DNA from: DAIQNV01 sp038748775
Lineage (GTDB): Bacteria > Planctomycetota > Phycisphaerae > Phycisphaerales > UBA1924
Assembly: GCA_038748775.1 (NCBI GenBank)
Contig: JBCDIT010000011.1
Location: forward strand, 1-64,000
Length of the DNA: 64,000 nt
Direction: 5' to 3'
Shown: positions 55,391-63,578 of the stretch, in pieces
Numbering within the stretch: position 1 is the first letter of the stretch
Layout: the number at the start of each line of letters is the position of its first letter
Notes under the pieces: model-generated
Told to the model about the DNA's origin: nothing
Database searches by the model: none
What the model saw: the letters and a program-made list of their open reading frames with translations, nothing else
Program-made: the position numbers and the translations under genes

Positions 55391-57649
55391 ATGAAGAACG
55401 TGATGCTTCGGGGGGCCGCAGCGATCGCGGCTGCGTGTGGTCTTGCTTCGGGTGTTGCAGCCCAGACACAGACCGTCGACAGCGACGGCGTGATCACCCT
55501 CGTGCCGCCGCAGAAGCGGGTGATCGAGGTTGAGGCCGACTCGGGCCCGATCGCGGCGACGGTCGGCGACCTGCAGAGCCCCGGACGCGTGCTCGCCTAC
55601 TCGACGGAAGTCGCCGTCGACGACGCCGAGTGGCTCCGTCTTGAGTTTGGGGACGTCGTGCTGCCGGGCAACTTCGCCGACGACACCGCGGCGTACATCG
55701 TGATCACCTCGGCCGCCGACGGCGCTTTCCAGATCCTCGACGCCCGGTCGATCGACGAGTGGTCTTCGACCTCTGCCTACTTCAACGGCAACAGCGTCTA
55801 CGTCGACGTGTACGTCGCCCCGGGCTCGGCGCCGGCCCGCGTCGACATCGCCGGCGTTCGCGCTTCGATGCCCGCCGGCCAGACCGGCCCCGCCATCGAC
55901 GTCCCGGTCGTGGACGGCAACGCCACCATCGAGTCGCAGTGCGGCCCTTGGGACGAGCGCATCCCCAACTATGACCTCCGTACCGCCCGTCTCGAGCCGA
56001 TCGGCTGCACCGGATGGCTGTTCAACAACCGCCCCAACTCGATGGGCACCGCCGGCCACTGCGCACCTGGCTCGGGCGACGTGATGAGTTTCGGCCCGCC
56101 GCTCTCGACCTCGTCGGGCAGTTGGCAGTTCCCGCCGCCCGAGCGTCAGTTCGCGGTCGATGGCTCGTCGGTCCGCCGCGTCAACGGAGGCGTCGGCAAC
56201 GACTGGGGCATCTATGGCGTCTTCAACAACTCGACCACCGGCCTGAACCCGATGGACTCGTTCCACGACAGCCAGCCGACCGTTCTGGGCAGCGCCCCGT
56301 CGGTCAGCGGCCAGGGCATCCGCATCACCGGCTTCGGCAGCAACTCGACCCCGGACCCGGTCCCGAACGAGTGGGACTTGGCCCAGAAGACCCATGTCGG
56401 TCCCTACGTCCAGAACAACGGAAACTCGCTCCGCTACGCGCCCGACACGTCGGGCGGCAACTCGGGCTCGCCCGTCGTTGACGACAGCACCGGCCGGATC
56501 ATCGGTGTCCACACCCACGCCGGCTGCTCGACGAGCGGCGGCTCGAACCAGGGCACGGCGATCAATGTCAACGCGTTCCGCAACGCCATCGCCGGCTCGC
56601 AGGGTGTTGCCCAGGGCATCGGCCCGGGTGTGATTTGGACCCCGGGCGGCGCTGAGGGTCGCCCGACCCGCATCGGTCCAGACGGGCTCGACACCGTCGT
56701 CGCTGGCCTCGATGCCGACTTCACCGGTTCGGCCCCCCAGGCCGGGAGCCTCCGCCTCATGTTCAACGGCGGCGACGGCTTCGTCGAGATCGAGCCCTCG
56801 GCCACCATCGACGACGTATTGAGCGAGTTCACCTTCCCCGCCACCGACTGCGACGGTAACGCCACCTATTACTTCCAGGCGACCGCCGCGAATGGGAGCA
56901 CCTTCACCTGGCCGAACTCAGCCCCAGCCATCGTCTTCGAGGCCCCGGTCACCGGTGACGACGTCCTCTTTGAGTTCGATGGTCAGGCCAACGCCGGCTG
57001 GACCTCAGCCGGGAACAACTCCGCCGGCGACTGGGTCCGCGCCACCCCGAGCGTCGCCGGTAAGGGATCACCTTACATCGACGCCGACGGCTCGGGCGCC
57101 TGCTGGCTCACCGGCGAAGGCGGGCAATTCGACGACGTCGACGGCGGCAGCGCCCGCCTGATCTCCCCGACGATGGATATCTCGGGCGCCACCGATCCGG
57201 TCTTCGCCTTCAGCTACTTCCACTACGCCTCGAACAACCAGGACCGCTTCCGCGTCGAGATGAACGATGGCTCGGGCTGGAACGAGGTCTTCGTTTCTGC
57301 CAACAGTCAGGGCTGGACCGACATCGAGATCCGCATCGCCGACTTTGTCGACGTGAACAACTCGTTCCGCGCCCGCTTCATCAGTGAAGATCTCGGCTCG
57401 GCCAACCAGGTCGAGAGCGCGGTCGACGCGATCTCGGTCCGCGATCGGTTCTGCCAGGCCGCGAACGCGTCCTGCAACCTCGCCGACATCGCGGTGCCGT
57501 TCAGCTTCCTCGACCTGAGCGACGTCGACGCCTACATCGGCGCCTTCATCGCTGGTGACGTCGCGGCCGACATCGCCGCCCCGTTCGGCGTGCTCGACCT
57601 TAGCGACACCGATGCGTTCATCGGCGAATACCTCGCCGGCTGCCCGTAA
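55391..57649 (+). CDS. secreted trypsin-like serine protease with MAM-like domain and GC-type dockerin tail
   Basis: A 752-aa protein (GAAGGGAAG before ATG). The signal peptide MKNVMLRGAAAIAAACGLAS ends GVAA|Q. A beta-rich prodomain runs to about 185. The S1 protease follows with GTAGHCAPG (His at about 221), GNDWGIYGVF (Asp at about 271) and DTSGGNSGSPVV (Ser at about 358). After a short sandwich comes a MAM/jelly-roll-like module (about 520-690), including SPTMDISGATDPVFAFSYFH. The tail CNLADIAVPFSFLDLSDVDA plus a second unit ends EYLAGCP. The catalytic triad is complete. It lies apart from the main array and on the plus strand. Confidence 0.93.
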   Translation: MKNVMLRGAAAIAAACGLASGVAAQTQTVDSDGVITLVPPQKRVIEVEADSGPIAATVGDLQSPGRVLAYSTEVAVDDAEWLRLEFGDVVLPGNFADDTAAYIVITSAADGAFQILDARSIDEWSSTSAYFNGNSVYVDVYVAPGSAPARVDIAGVRASMPAGQTGPAIDVPVVDGNATIESQCGPWDERIPNYDLRTARLEPIGCTGWLFNNRPNSMGTAGHCAPGSGDVMSFGPPLSTSSGSWQFPPPERQFAVDGSSVRRVNGGVGNDWGIYGVFNNSTTGLNPMDSFHDSQPTVLGSAPSVSGQGIRITGFGSNSTPDPVPNEWDLAQKTHVGPYVQNNGNSLRYAPDTSGGNSGSPVVDDSTGRIIGVHTHAGCSTSGGSNQGTAINVNAFRNAIAGSQGVAQGIGPGVIWTPGGAEGRPTRIGPDGLDTVVAGLDADFTGSAPQAGSLRLMFNGGDGFVEIEPSATIDDVLSEFTFPATDCDGNATYYFQATAANGSTFTWPNSAPAIVFEAPVTGDDVLFEFDGQANAGWTSAGNNSAGDWVRATPSVAGKGSPYIDADGSGACWLTGEGGQFDDVDGGSARLISPTMDISGATDPVFAFSYFHYASNNQDRFRVEMNDGSGWNEVFVSANSQGWTDIEIRIADFVDVNNSFRARFISEDLGSANQVESAVDAISVRDRFCQAANASCNLADIAVPFSFLDLSDVDAYIGAFIAGDVAADIAAPFGVLDLSDTDAFIGEYLAGCP

Positions 57650-57678
57650 GCAGCGCACGACCACAACCACACCTCAAT

Positions 57679-57714
57679 GGGCCGTCCCTCACCGGGGCGG
57701 CCCGATTTGTTTTT
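57679..57714 (+). terminator. intrinsic terminator of the protease gene
   Basis: GGGCCGTCCC and GGGGCGGCCC form a 10-bp stem with one G-T pair, followed by GATTTGTTTTT, 30 bp after the stop codon. Confidence 0.85.
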
Positions 57715-57746
57715 CAACTTTCCCGATGATCGGTCAGCCGCGAGCG

Positions 57747-58892
57747 TCAGCCGCCCCGGCGCTCGTTCGAACGTACCAACTGTCGCTCGACCCATGTCGC
57801 GATGATTTCGAGGACGTCCGGCGCCGGCGCCACGCCGAGCGTGCGGTAGTCGCTCGCCGACCCGGTCCCGGTGTTCTGCATCAGGTGGTTCTTGCTGGGA
57901 AGCACCACAACCCTTGACGAAGGATGCGGGAACGATTGCAACGCATCGCTCATCGCAGAGGCGTTCAGTTCGTCCGACACCCGGTGGTCGCGTCCCCCAT
58001 AGAGCGCGAGCACCGGCCCCCGGATCTCCTCGATGTCGGCGCGGGGGTTCGATTTCGCCAACGAAACCATATAAGGATCCCGGGCTTGCTCGACCCCGTT
58101 CGGGATGTTGTCTCGCATGAATTCTGCCGTAGGCTCGCGACCGTAGTGGGTGCGGTAGTGAGCCCCGACAAGGCCGGCGACCGCATCGGCCATGGCCCGC
58201 TCATCCGCGTCACTGATCATTGCGTTGAGCACGCCGCGTTGACTTTCAAGCACGTCGGCGATGCGCTCGTCAGACGCGCCCGAATCGCGGAGTGTCGCGG
58301 CCTGCTCATCGGCGATCACCAAATCACCAGCCACGGCCTGCGTCGCGATGAGCACGAGCGGCCCGGGAACCCGGTTCTCGGCCGCGAGGCGGACGGCGCT
58401 GAGCCCCCCCTCGGCGTGGGCGACCACACCGACCCGGAACTTGAGAACCGACGGGTGCCTCCGAAGGAACGCCAGCGCCCCGCCGGCATCAAGCGTCAGA
58501 TCGTCGACGGTCGAACCTGGGAACTGACCGGTCGACCCACCGACGCCCCGGTCGTCACAACGAAGAGTCGCGATGCCCGCCTTCGCGAGGCGGGTTGCGA
58601 TCCGCCCGAGCACCGGCTGGCCGGCGGCCACCCCGTCGCGCGTCTGAGGACCTCGACCGCTGATGAGTAGAACCCCCGGGAACGGTCCGGGTCCGGAGGG
58701 GAGCAAGAGTTCGCCGGCGATCTCGACGCCGTCGGCCTCGCTCGGAAACGAAACGTTCACGCGCTCGGGAACATCGCCCGCTACAACGACGGGAGTCGGC
58801 GGAGTCTCACCGTTCAGAAAAGGCTGAGCCGATGCCAAGGCACCGACCGCGAGCGGGGTCACAAACGCGAGGCCTCGAAGACGTCGGGGCAT
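57747..58892 (-). CDS. secreted alpha/beta-hydrolase-fold protein with Ala at the nucleophile position
   Basis: A 381-aa protein with signal peptide ending GALASA|QPFL (GGAGAG before ATG). The alpha/beta-hydrolase landmarks are the oxyanion strand PGVLLISGRGPQTRDG, LRCDDRGVGGSTG, the nucleophile elbow VVAHAEGGLSAV, Asp in LALYGGRDHRVS and His in PSKNHLMQNT. Relatives have GHSEGG at the elbow; here the codon for Ser is GCC (Ala). The rest of the triad is kept. Whether it is inactive, or uses another residue such as the neighbouring His/Glu, cannot be told. No dockerin tail is present. Confidence 0.86.
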   Translation of the reverse strand: MPRRLRGLAFVTPLAVGALASAQPFLNGETPPTPVVVAGDVPERVNVSFPSEADGVEIAGELLLPSGPGPFPGVLLISGRGPQTRDGVAAGQPVLGRIATRLAKAGIATLRCDDRGVGGSTGQFPGSTVDDLTLDAGGALAFLRRHPSVLKFRVGVVAHAEGGLSAVRLAAENRVPGPLVLIATQAVAGDLVIADEQAATLRDSGASDERIADVLESQRGVLNAMISDADERAMADAVAGLVGAHYRTHYGREPTAEFMRDNIPNGVEQARDPYMVSLAKSNPRADIEEIRGPVLALYGGRDHRVSDELNASAMSDALQSFPHPSSRVVVLPSKNHLMQNTGTGSASDYRTLGVAPAPDVLEIIATWVERQLVRSNERRGG

Positions 58893-58911
58893 GTGAACTC
58901 TCCAGTGTGGC

Positions 58912-58931
58912 CCTCGCCCCGCAGGGCGAGG
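58912..58931 (-). terminator. hairpin between minus-strand genes
   Basis: CCTCGCCC-CGCA-GGGCGAGG is a perfect 8-bp stem in the 48-bp gap after the gene stopping at 58941 and before the hydrolase start. No T-tract follows. Confidence 0.5.
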
Positions 58932-58940
58932 CGACGCCGA

Positions 58941-60359
58941 TCAGGTGTGACGTCGAGCGTCGGTGCGACCGATGATGTCGCTCACGCCGGTCTGGTTGAA
59001 CCCCTTGAACCCGTCGTTTCTTTCGAGGGTCTCAAGATGGCTGCCCAGGGCGCCAGCGGTCCGGAACGCCTCGGCTTCGTCGGCGCTGATCCAGCCCCGC
59101 TCAAGAGCCGACGCGATGCGGCCCTCCGAAACAATCCAACGATCACCCTCGGTGAACGCCTGGCGCAGGTGAGGGAACGTCGTAAATGGGTCCATCGTCT
59201 TGATGCCCGAGTCGGCCTCGAGTTGCTTGATGAGAGCCGCGTGGTCGAACTGGCACTCAAGGTGGTGCATGCCGGCTTCGAAGAGGCTCTCGCCGTGCAG
59301 GTGGCACCACAAGCCGATGGTGCCCACGTCGGGCTTGGGGCCGAACCCCTCGTGGGCGAAATCGCCCCGGACCTCTTCCGCCGTCATGTCGACGTCCGCG
59401 AAAATCGTGATCCCGGTCGCCTCATGCTCGAGCACCTGAGCCCCCCAGCCCGCCTCGCCGCCGGCGTAGAACCGCTCGCGGCAATGGAAGCCCAGCTTCT
59501 CAAACACACCGATCATCCGGGTGTAGTGCTCGCGACCGTTGCGGTAGGTGTGATGGTCGTGGTTCGCCCAGCCCAGGCCCAGCCTCTGCTGGCGGGCGTG
59601 CTGCACGCGCCCAGCGGTGTTGCGGGTCATCCAGTACTCACGCTCGGCCTTGAAGAACAGGTCGCACGCCCAATCGCGTCCGATCTCCTCGATCGCCGCG
59701 TCGAGCAATCGATCAAGGTCGTCGAACCCCTGCGTCGCGTTGTCGAATCGGCGCCGGCGCCCGCGGAATCGCTCAAGGAAGTGCTGGGCCGCGATGCGAT
59801 CCTCGGGCGTGTCGTCGGTCAACGCGAACTGGTTGTACCCGTGACGCTCCATGACCCACAGCGCCGCGCGGTCGCCGTCGTGCACCTTCGCCCAGCGGGC
59901 ACGGCTCAGAGGCTCGCCCTCGACCCGCTCGATGCCGGTCAGGTGCTGGGCCGCGAAGAAGTCGGCGACGCTCTCGACCTTGATGCCCACGCTCATCCGA
60001 TCGGTGTCGCTCAGGAGAATCCTGGGGAAAAGCCCCTTGCGACACTCAAACGCGTAGTGGATGTCCGCGTCGTAGAACTCGTTGGTGATCGGCTCAAAGC
60101 CGGCAGACTCGAGGCGGGACCGCAGTTCGGGCGTGTCGTACGTCAGCACGAGGCCCACCCAGTCCTTGAACCGCGTGCCCGTCTCCGCGTGCATCCGCTC
60201 CGCGAGCCGCACCGCCTCCGGGCAGCGGGTGCTGAAGGTTGAGAGCAGATCATCGATCAGCTTCTGAGCTTCGGGCTGGGGCTGCCAGTTCCAGCCCCCT
60301 TCGGTCGGATCGAGCGCAGAAGTGGGCGTGCTCGGTACATCGGACGGTGCGGTTGTCAT
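58941..60359 (-). CDS. unrecognised protein with a VOC/glyoxalase-like C-terminal half
   Basis: A 472-aa cytoplasmic protein starting MTTAPSDVPSTPTS (GGGAG upstream). The C-terminal half has the look of a vicinal-oxygen-chelate fold: WANHDHHTYRNGREHYTRM, then FEKLGFHCRERFYAGGEAGW with QVLEHEATGITIFADVD, and later LWCHLHGESLFEAG and MHHLECQFDH. The several His and Glu residues could form a metal site. The N-terminal half repeats a similar theme (SAGFEPITNEFYDADIHYAF, GIERVEGEPLSRARWAKVHD), so two related modules are likely. I cannot name a family or reaction. Confidence 0.75.
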   Translation of the reverse strand: MTTAPSDVPSTPTSALDPTEGGWNWQPQPEAQKLIDDLLSTFSTRCPEAVRLAERMHAETGTRFKDWVGLVLTYDTPELRSRLESAGFEPITNEFYDADIHYAFECRKGLFPRILLSDTDRMSVGIKVESVADFFAAQHLTGIERVEGEPLSRARWAKVHDGDRAALWVMERHGYNQFALTDDTPEDRIAAQHFLERFRGRRRRFDNATQGFDDLDRLLDAAIEEIGRDWACDLFFKAEREYWMTRNTAGRVQHARQQRLGLGWANHDHHTYRNGREHYTRMIGVFEKLGFHCRERFYAGGEAGWGAQVLEHEATGITIFADVDMTAEEVRGDFAHEGFGPKPDVGTIGLWCHLHGESLFEAGMHHLECQFDHAALIKQLEADSGIKTMDPFTTFPHLRQAFTEGDRWIVSEGRIASALERGWISADEAEAFRTAGALGSHLETLERNDGFKGFNQTGVSDIIGRTDARRHT

Positions 60360-60485
60360 TCGTATCTCCCCAGGCACAAGGGCCCTACACACGTAGGCGT
60401 ACGTCCCCAGTTGGGGATTGTTGACCGGGAGGCCGGCCTGGTCGCGTCACAAGCGAACGGATTCGGCGCTCCGGCCGCCCCAGGC

Positions 60486-61394
60486 TTAGCCCAGAGCCGC
60501 TGCGCCCGAAACGATCTCGTTGAGCTCGGTCGTGATCTGGGCCTGACGGGCGCGGTTGTACTTCCGCTTGAGCGTCTTGCCCATCTTCGCAGCGTTGTCG
60601 GTCGCGGCCTTCATCGCCACCATCCGCGCCACGTGCTCGGACACCACCGCGTCGTTGAACGCCTGGAAAAGCACGGCCTTGACCGCCGCTGGGAGCAACT
60701 CATCGAGCAGGGCCCCGGGCTCGGGGCTGAACTCAGGCGTCGATTCCCGGTAGGCCGACTCGCTCGACGCGCTGTCGCCCGAAGCTTCACCTGCGTCCAG
60801 ATCCTCGGCACTGAACGGCAGCAACTGGAGGACCTCGGGCACCTGCCGTCCGGCCGAGATGTACCGCATGTACACGACCCGAACCGCCGAGACCTCCCCC
60901 GAGATGAACGCATCGACGTACTCGCGAGCGAGTTGCTCGACGTCGGCGTACACCGGAGAGTCGCCGAAGTGCTCGTGGAACTGTGCGACCTCGACCTGGC
61001 TGAACTTCAGGACCGTCAGCCCCTTCTTGCCCACCAGTTCAACACGCCCGTCGCGAGCGAGCTCGTTCGAGCGAAGGTGCCCGATCGCCCGCTTGAGGAC
61101 GTTGCCGTTGTAGGGACCGCAAAGACCTCGGTTGGAGGTCAGGATCAGCGTCAGCTCAGGCTTGTCGGTCCCCTGCGTCTCGCCGCCAGCGAGAAGCGGG
61201 TGATCGAGGCCCTCGGCCGCGTTCGCCAGCTTGCCCACAAGGTCGAACAGACCCTCGGTGTAGGGCTTACTCGACACCGATGCTTGCTGAGCGCGAGCGA
61301 ACTTGCTCGTCGCGATCATTTGCATCGTGCGTGTAATGCGGCGGATGTTCCCAACCGCCTTCATCCGACCTTTGATCTCGCGTGACTTGCCCAT
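60486..61394 (-). CDS. atpG: ATP synthase F1 subunit gamma
   Basis: A 302-aa protein. The N-terminal helix is IKGRMKAVGNIRRITRTMQM with MIATSKFARAQQ, the mid-domain has LILTSNRGLCGPYNGNVLK, and the C-terminal helix is MKAATDNAAKMGKTLKRKYN followed by QAQITTELNEIVSGA. These are the rotor-stalk signatures. It stands alone: atpA is 14 kb away on the same strand and no atpD/atpH is adjacent, so the usual BEFHAGDC operon is broken. A spacer of about 60 residues in the middle (SGDSASSESAYRESTPEFS) is longer than in most gamma subunits. Confidence 0.96.
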   Translation of the reverse strand: MGKSREIKGRMKAVGNIRRITRTMQMIATSKFARAQQASVSSKPYTEGLFDLVGKLANAAEGLDHPLLAGGETQGTDKPELTLILTSNRGLCGPYNGNVLKRAIGHLRSNELARDGRVELVGKKGLTVLKFSQVEVAQFHEHFGDSPVYADVEQLAREYVDAFISGEVSAVRVVYMRYISAGRQVPEVLQLLPFSAEDLDAGEASGDSASSESAYRESTPEFSPEPGALLDELLPAAVKAVLFQAFNDAVVSEHVARMVAMKAATDNAAKMGKTLKRKYNRARQAQITTELNEIVSGAAALG

Positions 61395-61470
61395 AGGGCC
61401 CGAGCATAGGTCCTCTCGGACCGTCAGGGCACGTGGACAAGACCCGAACTTGCCCCGACGGGGCGCCGGG

Positions 61471-61662
61471 TCAGCTCGCGAGCCGCTCCCCGTCGGGCTC
61501 CTCGAGCGGGACCGGCGGGGTGTGCAGCGGGAACGGGAACGTCAGGGGTGTCTGACCGACGTGCTTCTCAAGCCAGCGGGCGTCGCGTTCGGCGGTCCCG
61601 GGCTCGGATTCGTCGAAATCAAAGACGGTGTCCATGTCGGTCGAATCGAAGGTGTGTCCCAT
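61471..61662 (-). CDS. small acidic protein of unknown function
   Basis: A 63-aa protein (MGHTFDSTDMDTVFDFDESE...) with a very strong ribosome site (GAGGAGGG six bases before the ATG). It is acidic at the N-terminus with a central ARWLEKHVGQ helix and a proline-rich end (FPFPLHTPPVPLEEP). No motif is known. The clear Shine-Dalgarno and clean frame make it credible in the gap between atpG and the metallo-hydrolase. Confidence 0.6.
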   Translation of the reverse strand: MGHTFDSTDMDTVFDFDESEPGTAERDARWLEKHVGQTPLTFPFPLHTPPVPLEEPDGERLAS

Positions 61663-61787
61663 CGTGTCCCTCCTCAAGCTCGCCCACCGACCACTCCCGG
61701 GCCGATCCGGCGTTCATCCCGCCAAGGTGACAAACCATCGGCCCCGAGGCACGCCTTTGAAAGCGAAATTCACCACCCCCGGCGCGG

Positions 61788-62642
61788 TCAGGAGACCACC
61801 AGACCGTCATAGGCCAAACGAACGCGACCGCCGGTCGAACCAGCAAGAGCCGCATCTGCCTGCGCGTGGACGACCTCTTGGCTCATGTGGACGAAAAACG
61901 TCCGCCCAGCCCCGACACGCTCGGCCACCCCGAGCGCCTCGTCGAGCGTGAAGTGCGTCGGATGGCTCCGATATCGAAGCCCGTCGAGCACCAGCGTGCC
62001 CAGCCCCTCGAACGCCCCCCACGACTCCGGCGGGATCGCGTTCGTATCGGTCGCGTAAAGCAACGGTGCCACCGGCCCGGTCCCCGGAGCATCAAACCGA
62101 AAGCCCAGAATCGGCAGCTTGCCGTGAAGAAGGGGCACAGGGGTCACTCGAAGCCCGAAAAGATCAACCTCGACCCAAGGGGCGACGAGTCTTGGAACCA
62201 GCGACGCGACGAACGACCGCTGGACGTTCGCGTGCGATTCGAACACGTGCTTGTACACCCGCTGCAAGAAGCCCATCGTCCGATCATCCGCGAGTACGTC
62301 GATCGGCTGGTCCATCAAGACGTTGAACCGCCGGACCTCGTCGAGCCCGAACGTGTGATCGACGTGCCCATGCGTGAACAAGATCGCGTCGACACGCCGG
62401 AGGCCCGCCGCGAGAGCCTGCGACCGCAGATCGGGCCCGGTATCGATCAAGACCACACGCTCGCGCCCTCCCGGATCGATGAATTCGACGACCGCGCTCG
62501 TCCGCGTTCTCCGGTCACGAGGGTCGGCCCCGCCGAACGCGTTGTCAGAAGTCACGCCCGCGGCGGCGCCGATCGGCGGCACGCCGGCGCTGGTCCCGGT
62601 ACCAAGAAACCGCAGGCGAAGCCGAGAAAGGCCTCCGCTCAT
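61788..62642 (-). CDS. MBL-fold metallo-hydrolase (PhnP/RNase Z-like)
   Basis: A 284-aa protein. The opening LRFLGTGTSAGVPPIG is that of PhnP-type phosphodiesterases. The metal motif FTHGHVDHTFGLDEVR (HxHxDH) is complete, with later ligands in PVPLLHGKLP, LLYATDTNAI (Asp) and a C-terminal His in RSHPTHFT or FFVHMSQEVVH. Likely substrates are cyclic or linear phosphodiesters. The ATG overlaps the upstream HPr gene's stop (ATGA), giving an HPr/MBL pair. Confidence 0.9.
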   Translation of the reverse strand: MSGGLSRLRLRFLGTGTSAGVPPIGAAAGVTSDNAFGGADPRDRRTRTSAVVEFIDPGGRERVVLIDTGPDLRSQALAAGLRRVDAILFTHGHVDHTFGLDEVRRFNVLMDQPIDVLADDRTMGFLQRVYKHVFESHANVQRSFVASLVPRLVAPWVEVDLFGLRVTPVPLLHGKLPILGFRFDAPGTGPVAPLLYATDTNAIPPESWGAFEGLGTLVLDGLRYRSHPTHFTLDEALGVAERVGAGRTFFVHMSQEVVHAQADAALAGSTGGRVRLAYDGLVVS

Positions 62643-62914
62643 TCCTCGTCGAACCCACGCCCAACGAGCTTGACCAACTCGTCCAGGCACGCCTGGGCGT
62701 CGTCGCCTTCCGCGCAGACCTCAAGCTCGGTGCCCTTGGTCGCGGCGAGAAGCATCATCTCCATCACGCTCTTGCCGTCGACGCGGGTCTCGCCCTTGCA
62801 AACCGTGACCGAGGCGTGGTACGCCGACGCCGTGTCCACGAACGACATCGCCGGCCGGCCGTGGAGGCCCAGCTGGTTCACAATCGTCACGATGGCGCTC
62901 ACCCGCTCAGCCAA
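62639..62914 (-). CDS. ptsH: HPr-family phosphocarrier protein
   Basis: An HPr protein with the phosphorylated His in NQLGLHGRPAMSFVDTA and the Ser-46 region VDGKSVMEMMLLAATKGTEL. The TTG at 62914 is preferred because GGAGG lies eight bases upstream and the product (91 aa) has normal HPr length. GTG at 62950 would add a 12-residue extension. It is followed directly by the MBL gene and preceded, 55 bp away, by a PTS EIIA gene. No EI gene or sugar permease is in the window, so a regulatory (PTS-Ntr) role is the simplest reading. Confidence 0.88.
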   Translation of the reverse strand: MAERVSAIVTIVNQLGLHGRPAMSFVDTASAYHASVTVCKGETRVDGKSVMEMMLLAATKGTELEVCAEGDDAQACLDELVKLVGRGFDEE

Positions 62915-62969
62915 CCGCCGAACCTCCGCCCCTTCTCTGAACACGCCCACGAGCCGGCACGCCGGCCGA

Positions 62970-63446
62970 TCAACCGCCCAGGTTCTGGGCGTCGACCTCG
63001 ACCAACAACGTCTTAATCTCGTCCACGTTCGTCGTCTGGCGCAGCGCCCGGCGGAACGTGTCCTTGCTGAGATGGCGGAAGATCGCCTCCATCGCCGTAA
63101 GGTGCGCGTCGGGCTGGTCTTCCGGGCTCAAAAGCAAGAACACGCTGTACACAGGCTGCTTGTCAAGCGACGCGAAATCGACGCCGCCGCGGCTCACGCC
63201 GATCGCGACCGAAATCCCCGACACCGACGCGTGCTTCGCGTGCGGAACCGCTACGCCGCGGCCGAAGCCCGTCGAGCTTTTTTGCTCCCGAGCGAGGAGG
63301 CGTTCGATCAGGACGGGACGGTCGGTCTCGGACGCGGCGCCCGCCTCGACGAGTGAACCAACCAACTCCTCGATCACGCCGTCGCGGTCCGTCGCCTGCA
63401 GCTCGGGCACCACCGCACGCTCGACCACGATCTCCGATAGCTTCAT
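62970..63446 (-). CDS. ptsN: PTS EIIA component, fructose/nitrogen-regulatory type
   Basis: A 158-aa protein starting MKLSEIVVERAVVPELQATD. This is the EIIA-2 family fold with the phosphorylation His in GRGVAVPHAKHASVSG, flanked by LLAREQKSSTGFGRG and VFLLLSPEDQPDAHL. It accepts phosphate from HPr (encoded next) and in the Ntr branch signals rather than importing sugar. The upstream frame stays open, but the ATG at 63446 gives the usual length. Confidence 0.92.
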   Translation of the reverse strand: MKLSEIVVERAVVPELQATDRDGVIEELVGSLVEAGAASETDRPVLIERLLAREQKSSTGFGRGVAVPHAKHASVSGISVAIGVSRGGVDFASLDKQPVYSVFLLLSPEDQPDAHLTAMEAIFRHLSKDTFRRALRQTTNVDEIKTLLVEVDAQNLGG

Positions 63447-63578
63447 GACGCGATCATCCTCAAACCGACCGGGTGGAGCGGGACGCGTCCCCTCGAACCT
63501 CGTATCGAGCCTGAGGATACCGCACAAACCGCTCCCGGACCTTCTCTGCCCTCCGCGAAGCGAACCGGAGGCCCGCGA

